In this document: positions 25,330-34,446 of the stretch, piece by piece | How positions within the stretch are numbered: position 1 is the stretch's first letter | How the letters are laid out: each line of letters opens with the position of its first letter | NCBI RefSeq assembly: GCF_016907545.1 | Contig: NZ_JAFBCD010000001.1 | Coordinates: forward strand, 1,426,001 to 1,490,000 | Reading direction: 5' to 3' | DNA: 64,000 nucleotides | From: Paenarthrobacter ilicis | GTDB lineage: Bacteria > Actinomycetota > Actinomycetes > Actinomycetales > Micrococcaceae | Position numbers and translations under genes: made by a program | The notes under the pieces: model-generated | What the model saw: only the letters and a program-made list of their open reading frames with translations | Told to the model about the DNA's origin: nothing | The model's database searches: none

Positions 25330-26507
25330 GCACTTTTGAATCGAACGGCACGTTTGGACTGACAGAGGAGTACCAGGACCTCAGCGACTCTGTGCGGGAG
25401 TTCGCCGACGAAGTGGTGGCACCAGTCTCGGCAAAGCACGACGAGGAGCACAGCTTCCCGTACGAGGTAGTCAAGCAGATGGGGGAGATGGGCCTTTTTG
25501 GGCTGCCGTTCCCGGAGGAATTCGGCGGGATGGGCGGGGATTATTTCGCACTGGCGCTTGCCTTGGAGCAACTGGGCCGGGTTGATCAGTCCGTGGCCAT
25601 CACCCTCGAAGCCGGTGTTTCGTTGGGAGCCATGCCCGTCTACCGATTCGGCACGGACGCCCAGAAGGAACAGTGGCTCCCGCAGTTGGCCTCGGGACAG
25701 TCCTTGGCGGGATTCGGGCTCACCGAGCGTGAAGCCGGTTCTGATGCCGGTGGTACCAAGACGCACGCCAAGCTGGAGGGCGGCGAGTGGGTCATCAACG
25801 GCAACAAGGAGTTCATCACCAACTCCGGAACCGACATCACCACCCTGGTCACAGTCACGGCGGTCACCGGCACCCAGGAGAAGGCGGACGGCAGCACCAA
25901 GAAGGAAATTTCCACCATCCTGGTCCCCGCCGGAACCCCCGGATTCACCGCCGAAAAGCCCTACAACAAGGTGGGGTGGAACGCCTCCGACACCCACCCC
26001 CTCACTCTGGACAACGTCCATGTCCCTGAAGCCAACCTCCTGGGCGAGCGCGGCCGGGGTTACGCCAACTTCCTCTCGATCCTTGACGAGGGACGTATCG
26101 CCATCGCAGCGCTGGCCACGGGAGCGGCCCAAGGGTGCGTGGATTTGTCCGTGCAGTATGCCAAGGAACGCAGCGCATTCGGACAGAACATCGGCAAGTA
26201 CCAGGCCATCCAGTTCAAGATCGCCCGCATGCAGGCAAGGGCCCACACCGCCCGCCTTGCCTACTACGATGCCGCCTCAAGGATGCTGGCCGGGAAGCCG
26301 TTCAAGACGGAAGCGGCCATCGCTAAGATGGTCGCAGGCGAGGCAGCCATGGATAACGCGCGGGACGCCACCCAGGTGTTCGGCGGGTACGGCTTCATCA
26401 ACGAGTTCACGGTGGCGCGGCATTACCGCGACTCCAAGATCCTTGAAGTAGGCGAGGGCACCACCGAGGTCCAGCTGATGCTCATCGCCCGCGAGTTGGG
26501 TCTGTAA
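25326..26507 (+). CDS. Acyl-CoA dehydrogenase, probable isovaleryl-CoA dehydrogenase
   Basis: A 393-residue flavoprotein with the three-domain acyl-CoA dehydrogenase fold. FAD/substrate motifs GFGLTEREAGSDAGG and NGNKEFITNSG, the C-terminal QVFGGYGFINEFTVARHYRD, and a Glu in ILEVGEGTTEVQ at the usual catalytic-base position are all present. Its place right after the carboxylase genes equals fadE19 in M. tuberculosis and suggests isovaleryl-CoA (or 2-methylbutyryl-CoA) as substrate, feeding 3-methylcrotonyl-CoA to the carboxylase. Start ATG 25326 is coupled to the previous stop. Confidence 0.92.
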   Translation: MSTFESNGTFGLTEEYQDLSDSVREFADEVVAPVSAKHDEEHSFPYEVVKQMGEMGLFGLPFPEEFGGMGGDYFALALALEQLGRVDQSVAITLEAGVSLGAMPVYRFGTDAQKEQWLPQLASGQSLAGFGLTEREAGSDAGGTKTHAKLEGGEWVINGNKEFITNSGTDITTLVTVTAVTGTQEKADGSTKKEISTILVPAGTPGFTAEKPYNKVGWNASDTHPLTLDNVHVPEANLLGERGRGYANFLSILDEGRIAIAALATGAAQGCVDLSVQYAKERSAFGQNIGKYQAIQFKIARMQARAHTARLAYYDAASRMLAGKPFKTEAAIAKMVAGEAAMDNARDATQVFGGYGFINEFTVARHYRDSKILEVGEGTTEVQLMLIARELGL

Positions 26508-26528
26508 CCGTACTGGGAAGGATCAAGG

Positions 26529-27305
26529 ATGATTGACAAGGTTGTTGCCAGCGCCGCGGAAGCGGTCAAGGACATCCCGGACGGAGCCTCGCTGGCTGTT
26601 GGGGGCTTCGGCCTCTGCGGCATCCCGGTCTCCCTGATCAATGCCCTGCACGGCCAGGGAACCACGGATCTGGAAACCGTCAGCAACAACTGCGGTGTGG
26701 ATGACTGGGGCCTGGGAATCCTGTTGAGGGACGGTCGCATCCGACGAACCATCAGCTCATATGTGGGCGAGAACAAGGAATTCGCACGGCAGTACCTTGC
26801 GGGGGAGTTGGAAGTGGTCCTCACCCCGCAGGGCACCCTGGCTGAGAAGCTTCGCGCCGGTGGCGCCGGCATTCCTGCGTTCTATACCAAAGCCGGCGTG
26901 GGAACCCAGGTGTCCGAAGGCGGCCTCCCGCAGAAGTACGACGCCGAGGGGAACGTTGCGCTGGCCTCCTCGCCGAAAGAGGTGCGAACCTTCAACGATG
27001 CCGACTACGTTCTGGAAGAGTCCCTGACCCCGGACTTCGGCCTGGTCCATGCGTGGAAGGGCGACCGCCACGGGAACCTGGTTTTCCACGCGACGGCCAT
27101 GAACTTCAACCCCCTCTGCGCCATGGCGGCCAAGACCACCATCGCCGAAGTGGAGGAGCTGGTGGAACCCGGCGAGCTCGATCCCGAGCACATCCACACG
27201 CCCGGTATCTTCGTGCAGCGGGTGGTGGTGACGCCGTCCAACGAGAAACGCATTGAGAAACGGACCGTCTCCCTCGCATCGTCCCCCACCCCGGCAGGAG
27301 CCTGA
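26529..27305 (+). CDS. scoA: 3-oxoacid CoA-transferase, subunit A
   Basis: A 258-residue alpha subunit of a succinyl-CoA:3-oxoacid CoA-transferase. It contains the family start [26 protein letters not shown], and the SSYVGEN segment. With subunit B it activates acetoacetate to acetoacetyl-CoA using succinyl-CoA, which fits the end of leucine degradation where HMG-CoA cleavage releases acetoacetate. It starts at ATG 26529, 21 bases after the dehydrogenase, with GGAAGGATCAAGG upstream. The GTG of scoB follows one base after the stop. Confidence 0.93.
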   Translation: MIDKVVASAAEAVKDIPDGASLAVGGFGLCGIPVSLINALHGQGTTDLETVSNNCGVDDWGLGILLRDGRIRRTISSYVGENKEFARQYLAGELEVVLTPQGTLAEKLRAGGAGIPAFYTKAGVGTQVSEGGLPQKYDAEGNVALASSPKEVRTFNDADYVLEESLTPDFGLVHAWKGDRHGNLVFHATAMNFNPLCAMAAKTTIAEVEELVEPGELDPEHIHTPGIFVQRVVVTPSNEKRIEKRTVSLASSPTPAGA

Positions 27306-27306
27306 C

Positions 27307-28055
<749 letters not shown>

Positions 28056-28059
<4 letters not shown>

Positions 28060-28541
28060 CCCGCGTGGTGGAACAAAGGGGACTGTACTTCGACGAACTC
28101 GAAGAAGACGTGGTGTACGCTCACAGGCCCGGACGTACAGTCACGGAAACGGACAACGTCCTCTTCACCACCCTGACCATGAACACCCAGGCCCTTCATC
28201 TGGATGCAGCATGGAGCGCCACGCAGCCGTTCGGCCAACGCCTAATGAACTCCATGTTTACCCTGTCCACCATGGTGGGGCAGTCCGTCACCCAATTGAC
28301 GCAAGGGACCATCATCGCGCAGTTGGGGATGACCGACGTCACCTTTCCGCATCCCCTGTATCACGGCGATACGCTGTACACGGAAACAGTGGTCACCTCC
28401 AGGAGGCTGTCATCGTCCCGCCCCGGCCAGGGCGTGGTGACCATGCAGCATACGGGCCGGAACCAGGACGGGGCAGTGGTGGCACTGGCCACCCGGACCT
28501 GCCTGATGTGGACCAAGGAAGCGCACGCCGCGCAGTCCTGA
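28056..28541 (+). CDS. MaoC-family hydratase
   Basis: A 161-residue hot-dog-fold protein of the MaoC/(R)-specific enoyl-CoA hydratase type. It has [16 protein letters not shown] (hydratase-like D-x4-H region, here with Asn at the usual His position but HLDAAW nearby), [15 protein letters not shown], and the [10 protein letters not shown] strand. It occupies the place of Rv2499c in the M. tuberculosis operon. The inferred reaction is hydration of 3-methylglutaconyl-CoA to HMG-CoA, replacing the crotonase-type hydratase (AuH) of the classical route; itaconyl-CoA is another possible substrate. Translationally coupled to scoB. Confidence 0.82.
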
Positions 28542-28583
28542 CGTCCGCTTCCCGCCACCCACACCCCAGCAGTGAGGTAACAC

Positions 28584-29438
28584 ATGTCTACTCCCTTTAC
28601 CATGCCTTCTCCCTTTACCATGGGCCCGGCCCTGTTGTTCTGCCCGGCCGACAGGCCCGAGCGTTTCGGGAAGGCGGCACACCGTGCGGATGCCGTGATC
28701 CTGGACCTCGAAGACGCAGTAGCTCCGGCCGACAAGTCCCGCGCCCGCACCGCGATCATCGAGCAGCCGGACGGGGAGCGCCTGGATCCTGCAAGAACAA
28801 TTGTCCGCGTCAACCCGGTGGGCACACCGGAGTTTGAGGCAGACCTGGAAGCCCTGGCCGCAACGCCCTACCGCACTGTGATGCTGGCCAAAGCTGAACG
28901 CGCGGAGCAGCTGGGTTCCTTGGCGGGCTATGACGTGATCGCGCTGTGCGAGACTGCCGCCGGCATTGTCAACGCTTCCGCGATTGCCGCCGAACCCAAC
29001 GTGGTGTGCCTTATGTGGGGTGCGGAGGACCTGCTTGCCTCCCTCGGCGGGCTTTCCAGCAGGAACGACGACGGCGCGTACCGGGCTGTCGCTTTGCATT
29101 CACGGTCCGCTGTGCTGCTCGCCGCCAAGGCCGCAGGCAAGGAGGCCATTGATTCGGTGTACGTGAACATCCCGGATCTTGACGGTCTGAAGCATGAATC
29201 CCTGGACGCGGTGGCCAGCGGATTCGGTGCCAAAGCGTGCATCCACCCGAACCAGGTGGCGGTGGTACGGGAGGCCTACGCGCCGGCTCCCGAGGCGGTG
29301 ACCGACGCAAGCGAACTCCTGGAAGCGGCGGCCGCGGCCGGATCAGGGGTCTTCCAATTCAAGGGCAAGATGATCGATGGCCCCATCCTCAAACATGCCG
29401 AGGCGACGCTCCGCCGGGCCAAAACCTCCGCCACATGA
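28584..29438 (+). CDS. CitE-like (HpcH/HpaI family) acyl-CoA lyase
   Basis: A 284-residue TIM-barrel protein of the citrate-lyase beta/malyl-CoA lyase family. Substrate and Mg-binding segments AVILDLEDAV, IVRVNPVGTPEF, ALCETAAGIVNA (metal-ligand Glu) and MWGAEDL are present. The M. tuberculosis equivalent in this operon, Rv2498c, has been reported to cleave both (S)-citramalyl-CoA and (S)-HMG-CoA. No separate HMG-CoA lyase gene is in this operon, so this enzyme probably does the final cleavage to acetyl-CoA and acetoacetate. ATG 28584 has GAGGTAACAC upstream; further in-frame ATGs (28602, 28620) are alternatives. Confidence 0.85.
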   Translation: MSTPFTMPSPFTMGPALLFCPADRPERFGKAAHRADAVILDLEDAVAPADKSRARTAIIEQPDGERLDPARTIVRVNPVGTPEFEADLEALAATPYRTVMLAKAERAEQLGSLAGYDVIALCETAAGIVNASAIAAEPNVVCLMWGAEDLLASLGGLSSRNDDGAYRAVALHSRSAVLLAAKAAGKEAIDSVYVNIPDLDGLKHESLDAVASGFGAKACIHPNQVAVVREAYAPAPEAVTDASELLEAAAAAGSGVFQFKGKMIDGPILKHAEATLRRAKTSAT

Positions 29439-29440
29439 CA

Positions 29441-29494
29441 GTAGATGGCAATGCTCCGGCCGCCTTGAGACGCCGGAGTTGCATTGCCATCCAC
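29441..29494. terminator. Long hairpin after the leucine operon
   Basis: The arm at 29441-29460 (GTAGATGGCAATGCTCCGGC) pairs with 29472-29494, with one extra base in the right arm; the loop is about 11 bases. There is no T-run. It lies between convergent units and probably serves both. Confidence 0.65.
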
Positions 29495-29529
29495 TGCCAT
29501 CCGGGCGGGGCAGGCGGGTGTTCCGGGCG

Positions 29530-30687
29530 TTAGGCGCGGGCCGCCGTCGGGAGTTCAGCCGGACGGCCCAGCTCCGTCAACTCAACGGTGCTTGGCCGCT
29601 CAACAGTGCTTTTGATAGCCAAGGCCTGTCCCGTGCGGGCTGATTCCAGGACGGATTCCATGACCTCCAGTGCGTGGAAGGCCAGTTTTCCACCGGCCCG
29701 CGGTTCCTGCCCTGCGGGAGTCGCTGCCAGGTCGGCAATCCCGAATCCGCGTCCGGACTCCACGTAGCCGGCAGAGACCGGGAGGGTCTCCCAGTCCTCG
29801 GCGCCGAGGGCGAACAACTCGACATCGCCGTCGAAATGGTTGGGGTCCGGAACAATCAGCGAACCCTTCTCGCCATGGATTTCGATGTTGGGGCTCTTGG
29901 TCTTCACGGCATCGAAACTCATGAACAGGGTGGACAGCGCACCCGAGGCGTGCACCAGGACCCCGGTGACATGGGAGTCGATGTCCACGGGAACCGCTTG
30001 TCCTTCACGCGGGCCCGAGCCGATGGTGCGCTCGGTGCGGGTGTGGCTGGCAGCGCCCACCACGGACACTACGGGTCCCAGCAGGGTGACCAGGGCCGAA
30101 ACGTAGTAGGGCCCCATGTCCAGGAGCGGTCCACCACCGGGCTGGTAGTAGAAGTCCGGGTTGGGGTGCCAGCGTTCATGGCCCGGAGTGGCCATGGTGG
30201 CCGTGGCAGAGACGGGGGAGCCGATCAGACCGTCGTCGATCGCTTTCCTGGCTGTCTGGATTCCGGTGCCCAGGACAGTGTCGGGTGCGCATCCCACCAC
30301 CACACCGGCTTTGGCCGCAGCAGCGAGTACTTCTTCTGCTTCTTTGGTGGTGGCAGCCAATGGCTTCTCGCCATACACGGACTTGCCCGCAGCTATGGCC
30401 TTCAGCGCGATCTCCGCATGGGCGGCCGGGATGGTGAGGTTCAGGACGAGGTCCACGTCGTCGTCGGCCAGAAGCCCCTCCACGGACATGGCGCGGACGC
30501 CGTCGCAGGAATCGGCAACGGCCTGCGCCCGCACCGGATCCAGGTCCGCGACGGCTACGAGGTTGATCGCATCCAGCCGACGGAAATTGGTGAGGTACTG
30601 GGCGATGATGGCGCCACAGCCGATGATTCCGACGTTGATCGGGGCGGACGGATCCTGTGGTGATGCCGGGTTCAGCGGGAAGCCCAC
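29530..30687 (-). CDS. Gfo/Idh/MocA-family oxidoreductase (copy 1)
   Basis: A 385-residue NAD(P)-dependent sugar or inositol dehydrogenase-type protein. The Rossmann motif is GIIGCGAI; EKPLA and the GGGPLLDMGPYYV segment (typical metal-free catalytic His/Tyr region) follow. The family oxidises or reduces hydroxyl groups of sugars, often at C3. It is the last gene of a six-gene sugar operon. The GTG at 30687 overlaps the ThuA gene by 16 bases, and no obvious alternative start lies closer to the Rossmann motif. Confidence 0.88.
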   Translation of the reverse strand: MGFPLNPASPQDPSAPINVGIIGCGAIIAQYLTNFRRLDAINLVAVADLDPVRAQAVADSCDGVRAMSVEGLLADDDVDLVLNLTIPAAHAEIALKAIAAGKSVYGEKPLAATTKEAEEVLAAAAKAGVVVGCAPDTVLGTGIQTARKAIDDGLIGSPVSATATMATPGHERWHPNPDFYYQPGGGPLLDMGPYYVSALVTLLGPVVSVVGAASHTRTERTIGSGPREGQAVPVDIDSHVTGVLVHASGALSTLFMSFDAVKTKSPNIEIHGEKGSLIVPDPNHFDGDVELFALGAEDWETLPVSAGYVESGRGFGIADLAATPAGQEPRAGGKLAFHALEVMESVLESARTGQALAIKSTVERPSTVELTELGRPAELPTAARA

Positions 30688-31373
30688 AGCATTCCCCTTT
30701 CAATGATGGTGCGTACGTTGGTTTCCTCGAGGATCTCCACCCGGTGGCCGGGGGTGCAAACAAAGATCCTGCCCTTGCCCCATTGCCGGGTCCAGATGGC
30801 CGGTGATGTCACTTCGCGGTTCCACGGGTCCCATTCGCGGACCTTCTGGGTGGTGGTGGCCAGGACATCGACATAATCGTCGGACAGCACCCAATATTGT
30901 TCCGTGACAAGTGCGAAGTCCGCGATTCCTTCCGTGATGGGATGGTGTGCGGCGGCAGGCAGCATGTTCACGGCGTACGGGACGTAGTTGTCCGACTGTT
31001 CCCCGGTCCTCTCATCGGGATGCTTGCCGGGGTGGCAGGCAAACTGCCCGCCGATCAGGTGCAGGTAGTCCGAGTTGTTGCGGTATGAGTCGGCGATCCC
31101 GCCGTGCCAGCCTGCCAGTCCCGTGCCATTTTCGACGGCGGTGCGGAGCCCCTCGAACTCGTCCTTTTCGATGGTGGTCATGGTCATGCACTGAACGATC
31201 AGGTCCACGCCGGCCATGTACTCGGCGTCAGCGTAGATCTTGGGTGACTCCTCAACCCGGACGTCATAGCCATTCCCGCGCAGGTAGGGCAGGAACAGGT
31301 CAGTGGCTTCGATCGGTTGGTGTCCGTCCCAACCGCCGCGGACCACCAGTGCGGTCTTGTTGTTGCTTGTCAT
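30672..31373 (-). CDS. ThuA-domain protein (trehalose-utilisation type)
   Basis: A 233-residue class-I glutamine-amidotransferase-like fold protein of the ThuA family (GWDGHQPIEATDLF, LAGWHGGIADSYRNN, GGQFACHPG, GHRVEIL). In rhizobia ThuA acts with the Gfo/Idh enzyme ThuB in 3-keto metabolism of trehalose and sucrose. The pairing here with two Gfo/Idh/MocA proteins and an ABC importer suggests an analogous keto-sugar pathway. The catalytic role of ThuA proteins is poorly defined. ATG 31373 is eight bases after the copy-2 oxidoreductase stop, with GGAAAAC upstream. Confidence 0.88.
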   Translation of the reverse strand: MTSNNKTALVVRGGWDGHQPIEATDLFLPYLRGNGYDVRVEESPKIYADAEYMAGVDLIVQCMTMTTIEKDEFEGLRTAVENGTGLAGWHGGIADSYRNNSDYLHLIGGQFACHPGKHPDERTGEQSDNYVPYAVNMLPAAAHHPITEGIADFALVTEQYWVLSDDYVDVLATTTQKVREWDPWNREVTSPAIWTRQWGKGRIFVCTPGHRVEILEETNVRTIIERGMLWASR

Positions 31374-31381
31374 GTTTTCCT

Positions 31382-32584
31382 TCAGACTTTCTGCCAGTGG
31401 GATGAGTTCTCGGCACTGGCCTCCACGGCGGCCAGTACTTTCTGTACCTGCAAAGCGTCAGCGAACGACGGCGTGGGCTGCTCCCCGGCGCCGATGGCCG
31501 TCACCAGGTCCACCACCTGATGCGTGAACCCGTGCTCATAGCCCAGGCCGTGACCGGTGGGCCACCAGTTGCCCGTGTAAGGGTGCGATGGTTCGGTGAC
31601 CATGATTTTGCGGAACCCGGCGTCCGGCTCCAACGCAGCATCGTAGAACTGGAGCGAATTCATGTCCTCGAAATCGAAGGCGATTGATCCCTTGGTCCCA
31701 TTCAGTTCCAAGCGCATGGCATTCTTGCGCCCCAGGGCAAAGCGGGTGGCCTCAAAGATGCCGATCGGACCTGACGTTGCGTCAGCACCGGCGTCGTCCG
31801 CCGCTTCAAACCGGGCGGTAAACAGGGCGGCATCGTCCACGGTGACCGGACCGCGCGGGCTGTCGGAGCCGCCACGGCCACCGAGTCCCACAAAGTCGCC
31901 ACCCACGGGCCGTTCCTTCACGAATGTTTCCAGCAGCGCTGAGACCCCGGTGATGTTCAAGCCGGTGATCCACTGGGCGGCGTCGATGCTGTGGGCGCCG
32001 ATGTCCCCCAGGGAGCCGGATCCCGACAAGGATTTATCCATGCGCCAGGTCAGCGGTGCATCGGCATCGCTGAGCCAGTCCTGGAGGTACTGGGCACGGA
32101 CATGGCGGAGGGTACCGAGGCGGCCGTCATCCACCATCCGTTTGGCCAGGGCCAGGGCAGGAGTGCGGCGGTAGCTGAAACCACACATGGACAGGACGCC
32201 CCGCCCGGCCGCTGCCTGCGCCACCGCCGTCATCTTTTCGGCCTCCTCAACGGAGTTCGCCAGTGGCTTCTCGCACAGGACGTGCTTGCCGGCTTCCAGC
32301 GCAGCGATGGCAATCTCCGCGTGGGTGTTGCCGGGGGTGCAGATATCGATCAGGTCGATGTCGTCCCGTTCAATCAGGCGCCGCCAGTCAGTTTCGGTCG
32401 ATTCCCAGCCGTATTTGCGGGCGGCCGCCGTGACGCTTTCCTGGTTCCTGCCGGCTACGGCCGTGAGCTCAGGAGCCAGTGGAAGGTCGAAGAAGCGCGG
32501 TGCTGTTCGCCAGGCATGGGAGTGGGCGGCGCCCATGAAGGCATATCCCACCATTCCCACGCGAAGCGGTTGGGGGTCAGTCAT
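31382..32584 (-). CDS. Gfo/Idh/MocA-family oxidoreductase (copy 2)
   Basis: A 400-residue member with the Rossmann motif VGMVGYAFMG near the N terminus, CEKPLA, and the C-terminal domain containing SGSLGDIGAHSIDAAQWITG (catalytic-region Asp and His). AHSHAWR near the start is common in myo-inositol/keto-sugar dehydrogenases of this group. It differs clearly from copy 1, so the two may act on successive intermediates. ATG 32584 is preceded by AAGGATTTTCTG; the longer frame is spurious. It sits between the inner permease gene and the ThuA gene. Confidence 0.88.
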   Translation of the reverse strand: MTDPQPLRVGMVGYAFMGAAHSHAWRTAPRFFDLPLAPELTAVAGRNQESVTAAARKYGWESTETDWRRLIERDDIDLIDICTPGNTHAEIAIAALEAGKHVLCEKPLANSVEEAEKMTAVAQAAAGRGVLSMCGFSYRRTPALALAKRMVDDGRLGTLRHVRAQYLQDWLSDADAPLTWRMDKSLSGSGSLGDIGAHSIDAAQWITGLNITGVSALLETFVKERPVGGDFVGLGGRGGSDSPRGPVTVDDAALFTARFEAADDAGADATSGPIGIFEATRFALGRKNAMRLELNGTKGSIAFDFEDMNSLQFYDAALEPDAGFRKIMVTEPSHPYTGNWWPTGHGLGYEHGFTHQVVDLVTAIGAGEQPTPSFADALQVQKVLAAVEASAENSSHWQKV

Positions 32585-32607
32585 CAGAAAATCCTTTCGT
32601 ATCAGCG

Positions 32608-33507
32608 TTACTTGCTGAAGCCGGCTGTCAGGCCGCTGAGCAACTGCCTGCGTGCCACCACGTAGATCACCAGGAGCGGCAAGGTGGCCAGGACCACGGA
32701 GGCGAGGACAGCGGGAATGTTGACGCTGAATTCGCCCTGGAAGGTCCACAGGGACAGCGGCAGGACCCTGGTCTCAGGGCTCTGGGTGAGGATCAGCGGG
32801 AACAGGAATCCGTTCCACACGTTGAGTGCGTTGTAAATGCCAACGGTGATCACTGCGGGCTTGGTCATGGGCAGCGCGAGCCGCCACAGCATGGCCCAAT
32901 CCGAGCACCCGTCCAGCCGCATCGATTCGAACAACTCGTTGGGAACGTCCCGGAGGAAGTTGGACAGGATCAGCACGGAGATGGGAATGGCGAACGCGAT
33001 GGACGGCAGGATCAGAGCCAACAGGGTGTCGTACATGTGCGCCTTGGTGATCATCCAGTAGATGGGGATGATGGTGGCGTGGAGGGGGATGGCCAGGCCC
33101 AGCAGGAAGATGTTGTTGGTCCAGCTGAGGAACTTACCCTTGCCCCGGACTATCGCATAGGCCGCCATGAAGGAGACCAGCAGTGCCGGGATCACGCTTC
33201 CCACTGTCACGATCAGGCTGTTGGTGAAGTACTTCGCAAACTCGTTCTCCAACACCAGCTTGTAGTTGTCCAGCGTTGGTTCAGAAGGCGGCAGCATCGG
33301 GTTTGAGGTGAAGAAGCCTGCCTGGTTCTTCAGGCTGGTGATGACCACGTAGTACACCGGCACAATAATGATTGCCAGCCAGGCCCAGCCGCCCAAGCCG
33401 CCCAGCAGGTTGGGCCGCGCGCGTCCGGGCCCCGGTGTCCGACGGCGGGCGCCCGCCTGGGTGGGCGGCGCTGCGGGTCGGGTGGGGAGTTGGGTTGCGG
33501 AAGCCAT
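32608..33507 (-). CDS. Carbohydrate ABC transporter permease (MalG type)
   Basis: A 299-residue inner-membrane permease with six hydrophobic helices and the cytoplasmic coupling EAA-like loop ESMRLDGCSDWAMLWRLALP, which docks the ATPase. The N terminus is Pro/Arg-rich. This is the second permease of a CUT1 type importer. The ATG overlaps the stop of the other permease by one base. No ATP-binding gene is in the operon, so a shared MsiK-type ATPase encoded elsewhere is expected. Confidence 0.92.
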   Translation of the reverse strand: MASATQLPTRPAAPPTQAGARRRTPGPGRARPNLLGGLGGWAWLAIIIVPVYYVVITSLKNQAGFFTSNPMLPPSEPTLDNYKLVLENEFAKYFTNSLIVTVGSVIPALLVSFMAAYAIVRGKGKFLSWTNNIFLLGLAIPLHATIIPIYWMITKAHMYDTLLALILPSIAFAIPISVLILSNFLRDVPNELFESMRLDGCSDWAMLWRLALPMTKPAVITVGIYNALNVWNGFLFPLILTQSPETRVLPLSLWTFQGEFSVNIPAVLASVVLATLPLLVIYVVARRQLLSGLTAGFSK

Positions 33508-34442
33508 TACGCACCTTCCAATTGGCTGTCGTTGCGGTTCTTGCCGCCCAGGCGTTGAAGGAACAGGGCCAGGGCCAGGCCGATGACCACCAGGATCACG
33601 CCCAGTGCGCTGGCTGCTCCCATGTCGTTGGCCTTGAACCCGGTCAGGTACATATGCAGCGGCAGCAGGCGGGTGGAGTAGCCAGGTCCGCCGGCGGTGA
33701 GCACGAAGACCAGGTCGAAGTACGCCAGGGAACCAACCACCATCAGGGTGGAGGAGGTGATGATGGTGTATTTCAGCTGGGGGAGGGTGATGTTGAAGAA
33801 CTGCTGGACCCGTCCGGCGCCGTCGATCTGGGCGGCCTCGTAGAGCGAGGTAGGGATCTGGCGCACGCCACCTTGGTAGATCAAGGTATGGAACGGAACG
33901 AACTGCCAGGCAATCACGAACACCACGACGAACAGCACAAGGTCGGAGTTGCCCAACCAGTCCTGCGCCAGGAAGGGCAAGCCAAGCCCGGGGCCGAGGC
34001 CGAAATTGGGATCCAGGAGTGCCTTGAACGCAATGGCCACAGCAGCTGATGACAACAGCAGCGGCACGAAGTAAAGGACTGCCAGGGCAGCGCGGTACTT
34101 CTGGCTGGCCGCGGTGAACACACCCAGCAGAAGGCTGATGGGCGCCTGGACCACGAAGGAGAAGAACATGATCTTGGCGGTGACCAGCAAAGCGTTGCCG
34201 GTGACCGGGTCAGCCAGCACGGTCTGCCAGCTGGAGAGTCCGTCAAGCTTGATCTCGCCAAGTCCGTCCCAACGGGTGAAGCTCAGGAACAGGACACCCA
34301 GCAAAGGGAGGATGGCGAACAGCGTGAAGAACGCGAGGGCAGGGGCTGCCAGCCACCCCGACGGACCCTTTTCCAAGGTCCGTCGGGACGGCTGATCCCG
34401 CCGGGAAGTGTGCTCCCGGGTAGGTGCAGTAGCAGTGGACAC
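33507..34442 (-). CDS. Carbohydrate ABC transporter permease (MalF type)
   Basis: A 311-residue permease with six helices, starting after a polar tail of about 30 residues, and an EAA loop (YEAAQIDGAGRVQQFFNITLP). LTAGGPGYSTRLLPLHMY near the C-terminal part is typical of sugar CUT1 permeases. It starts at GTG 34442, four bases after the binding-protein stop, and is coupled to the next permease by a one-base overlap. Confidence 0.92.
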   Translation of the reverse strand: MSTATAPTREHTSRRDQPSRRTLEKGPSGWLAAPALAFFTLFAILPLLGVLFLSFTRWDGLGEIKLDGLSSWQTVLADPVTGNALLVTAKIMFFSFVVQAPISLLLGVFTAASQKYRAALAVLYFVPLLLSSAAVAIAFKALLDPNFGLGPGLGLPFLAQDWLGNSDLVLFVVVFVIAWQFVPFHTLIYQGGVRQIPTSLYEAAQIDGAGRVQQFFNITLPQLKYTIITSSTLMVVGSLAYFDLVFVLTAGGPGYSTRLLPLHMYLTGFKANDMGAASALGVILVVIGLALALFLQRLGGKNRNDSQLEGA

Positions 34443-34446
34443 GTGA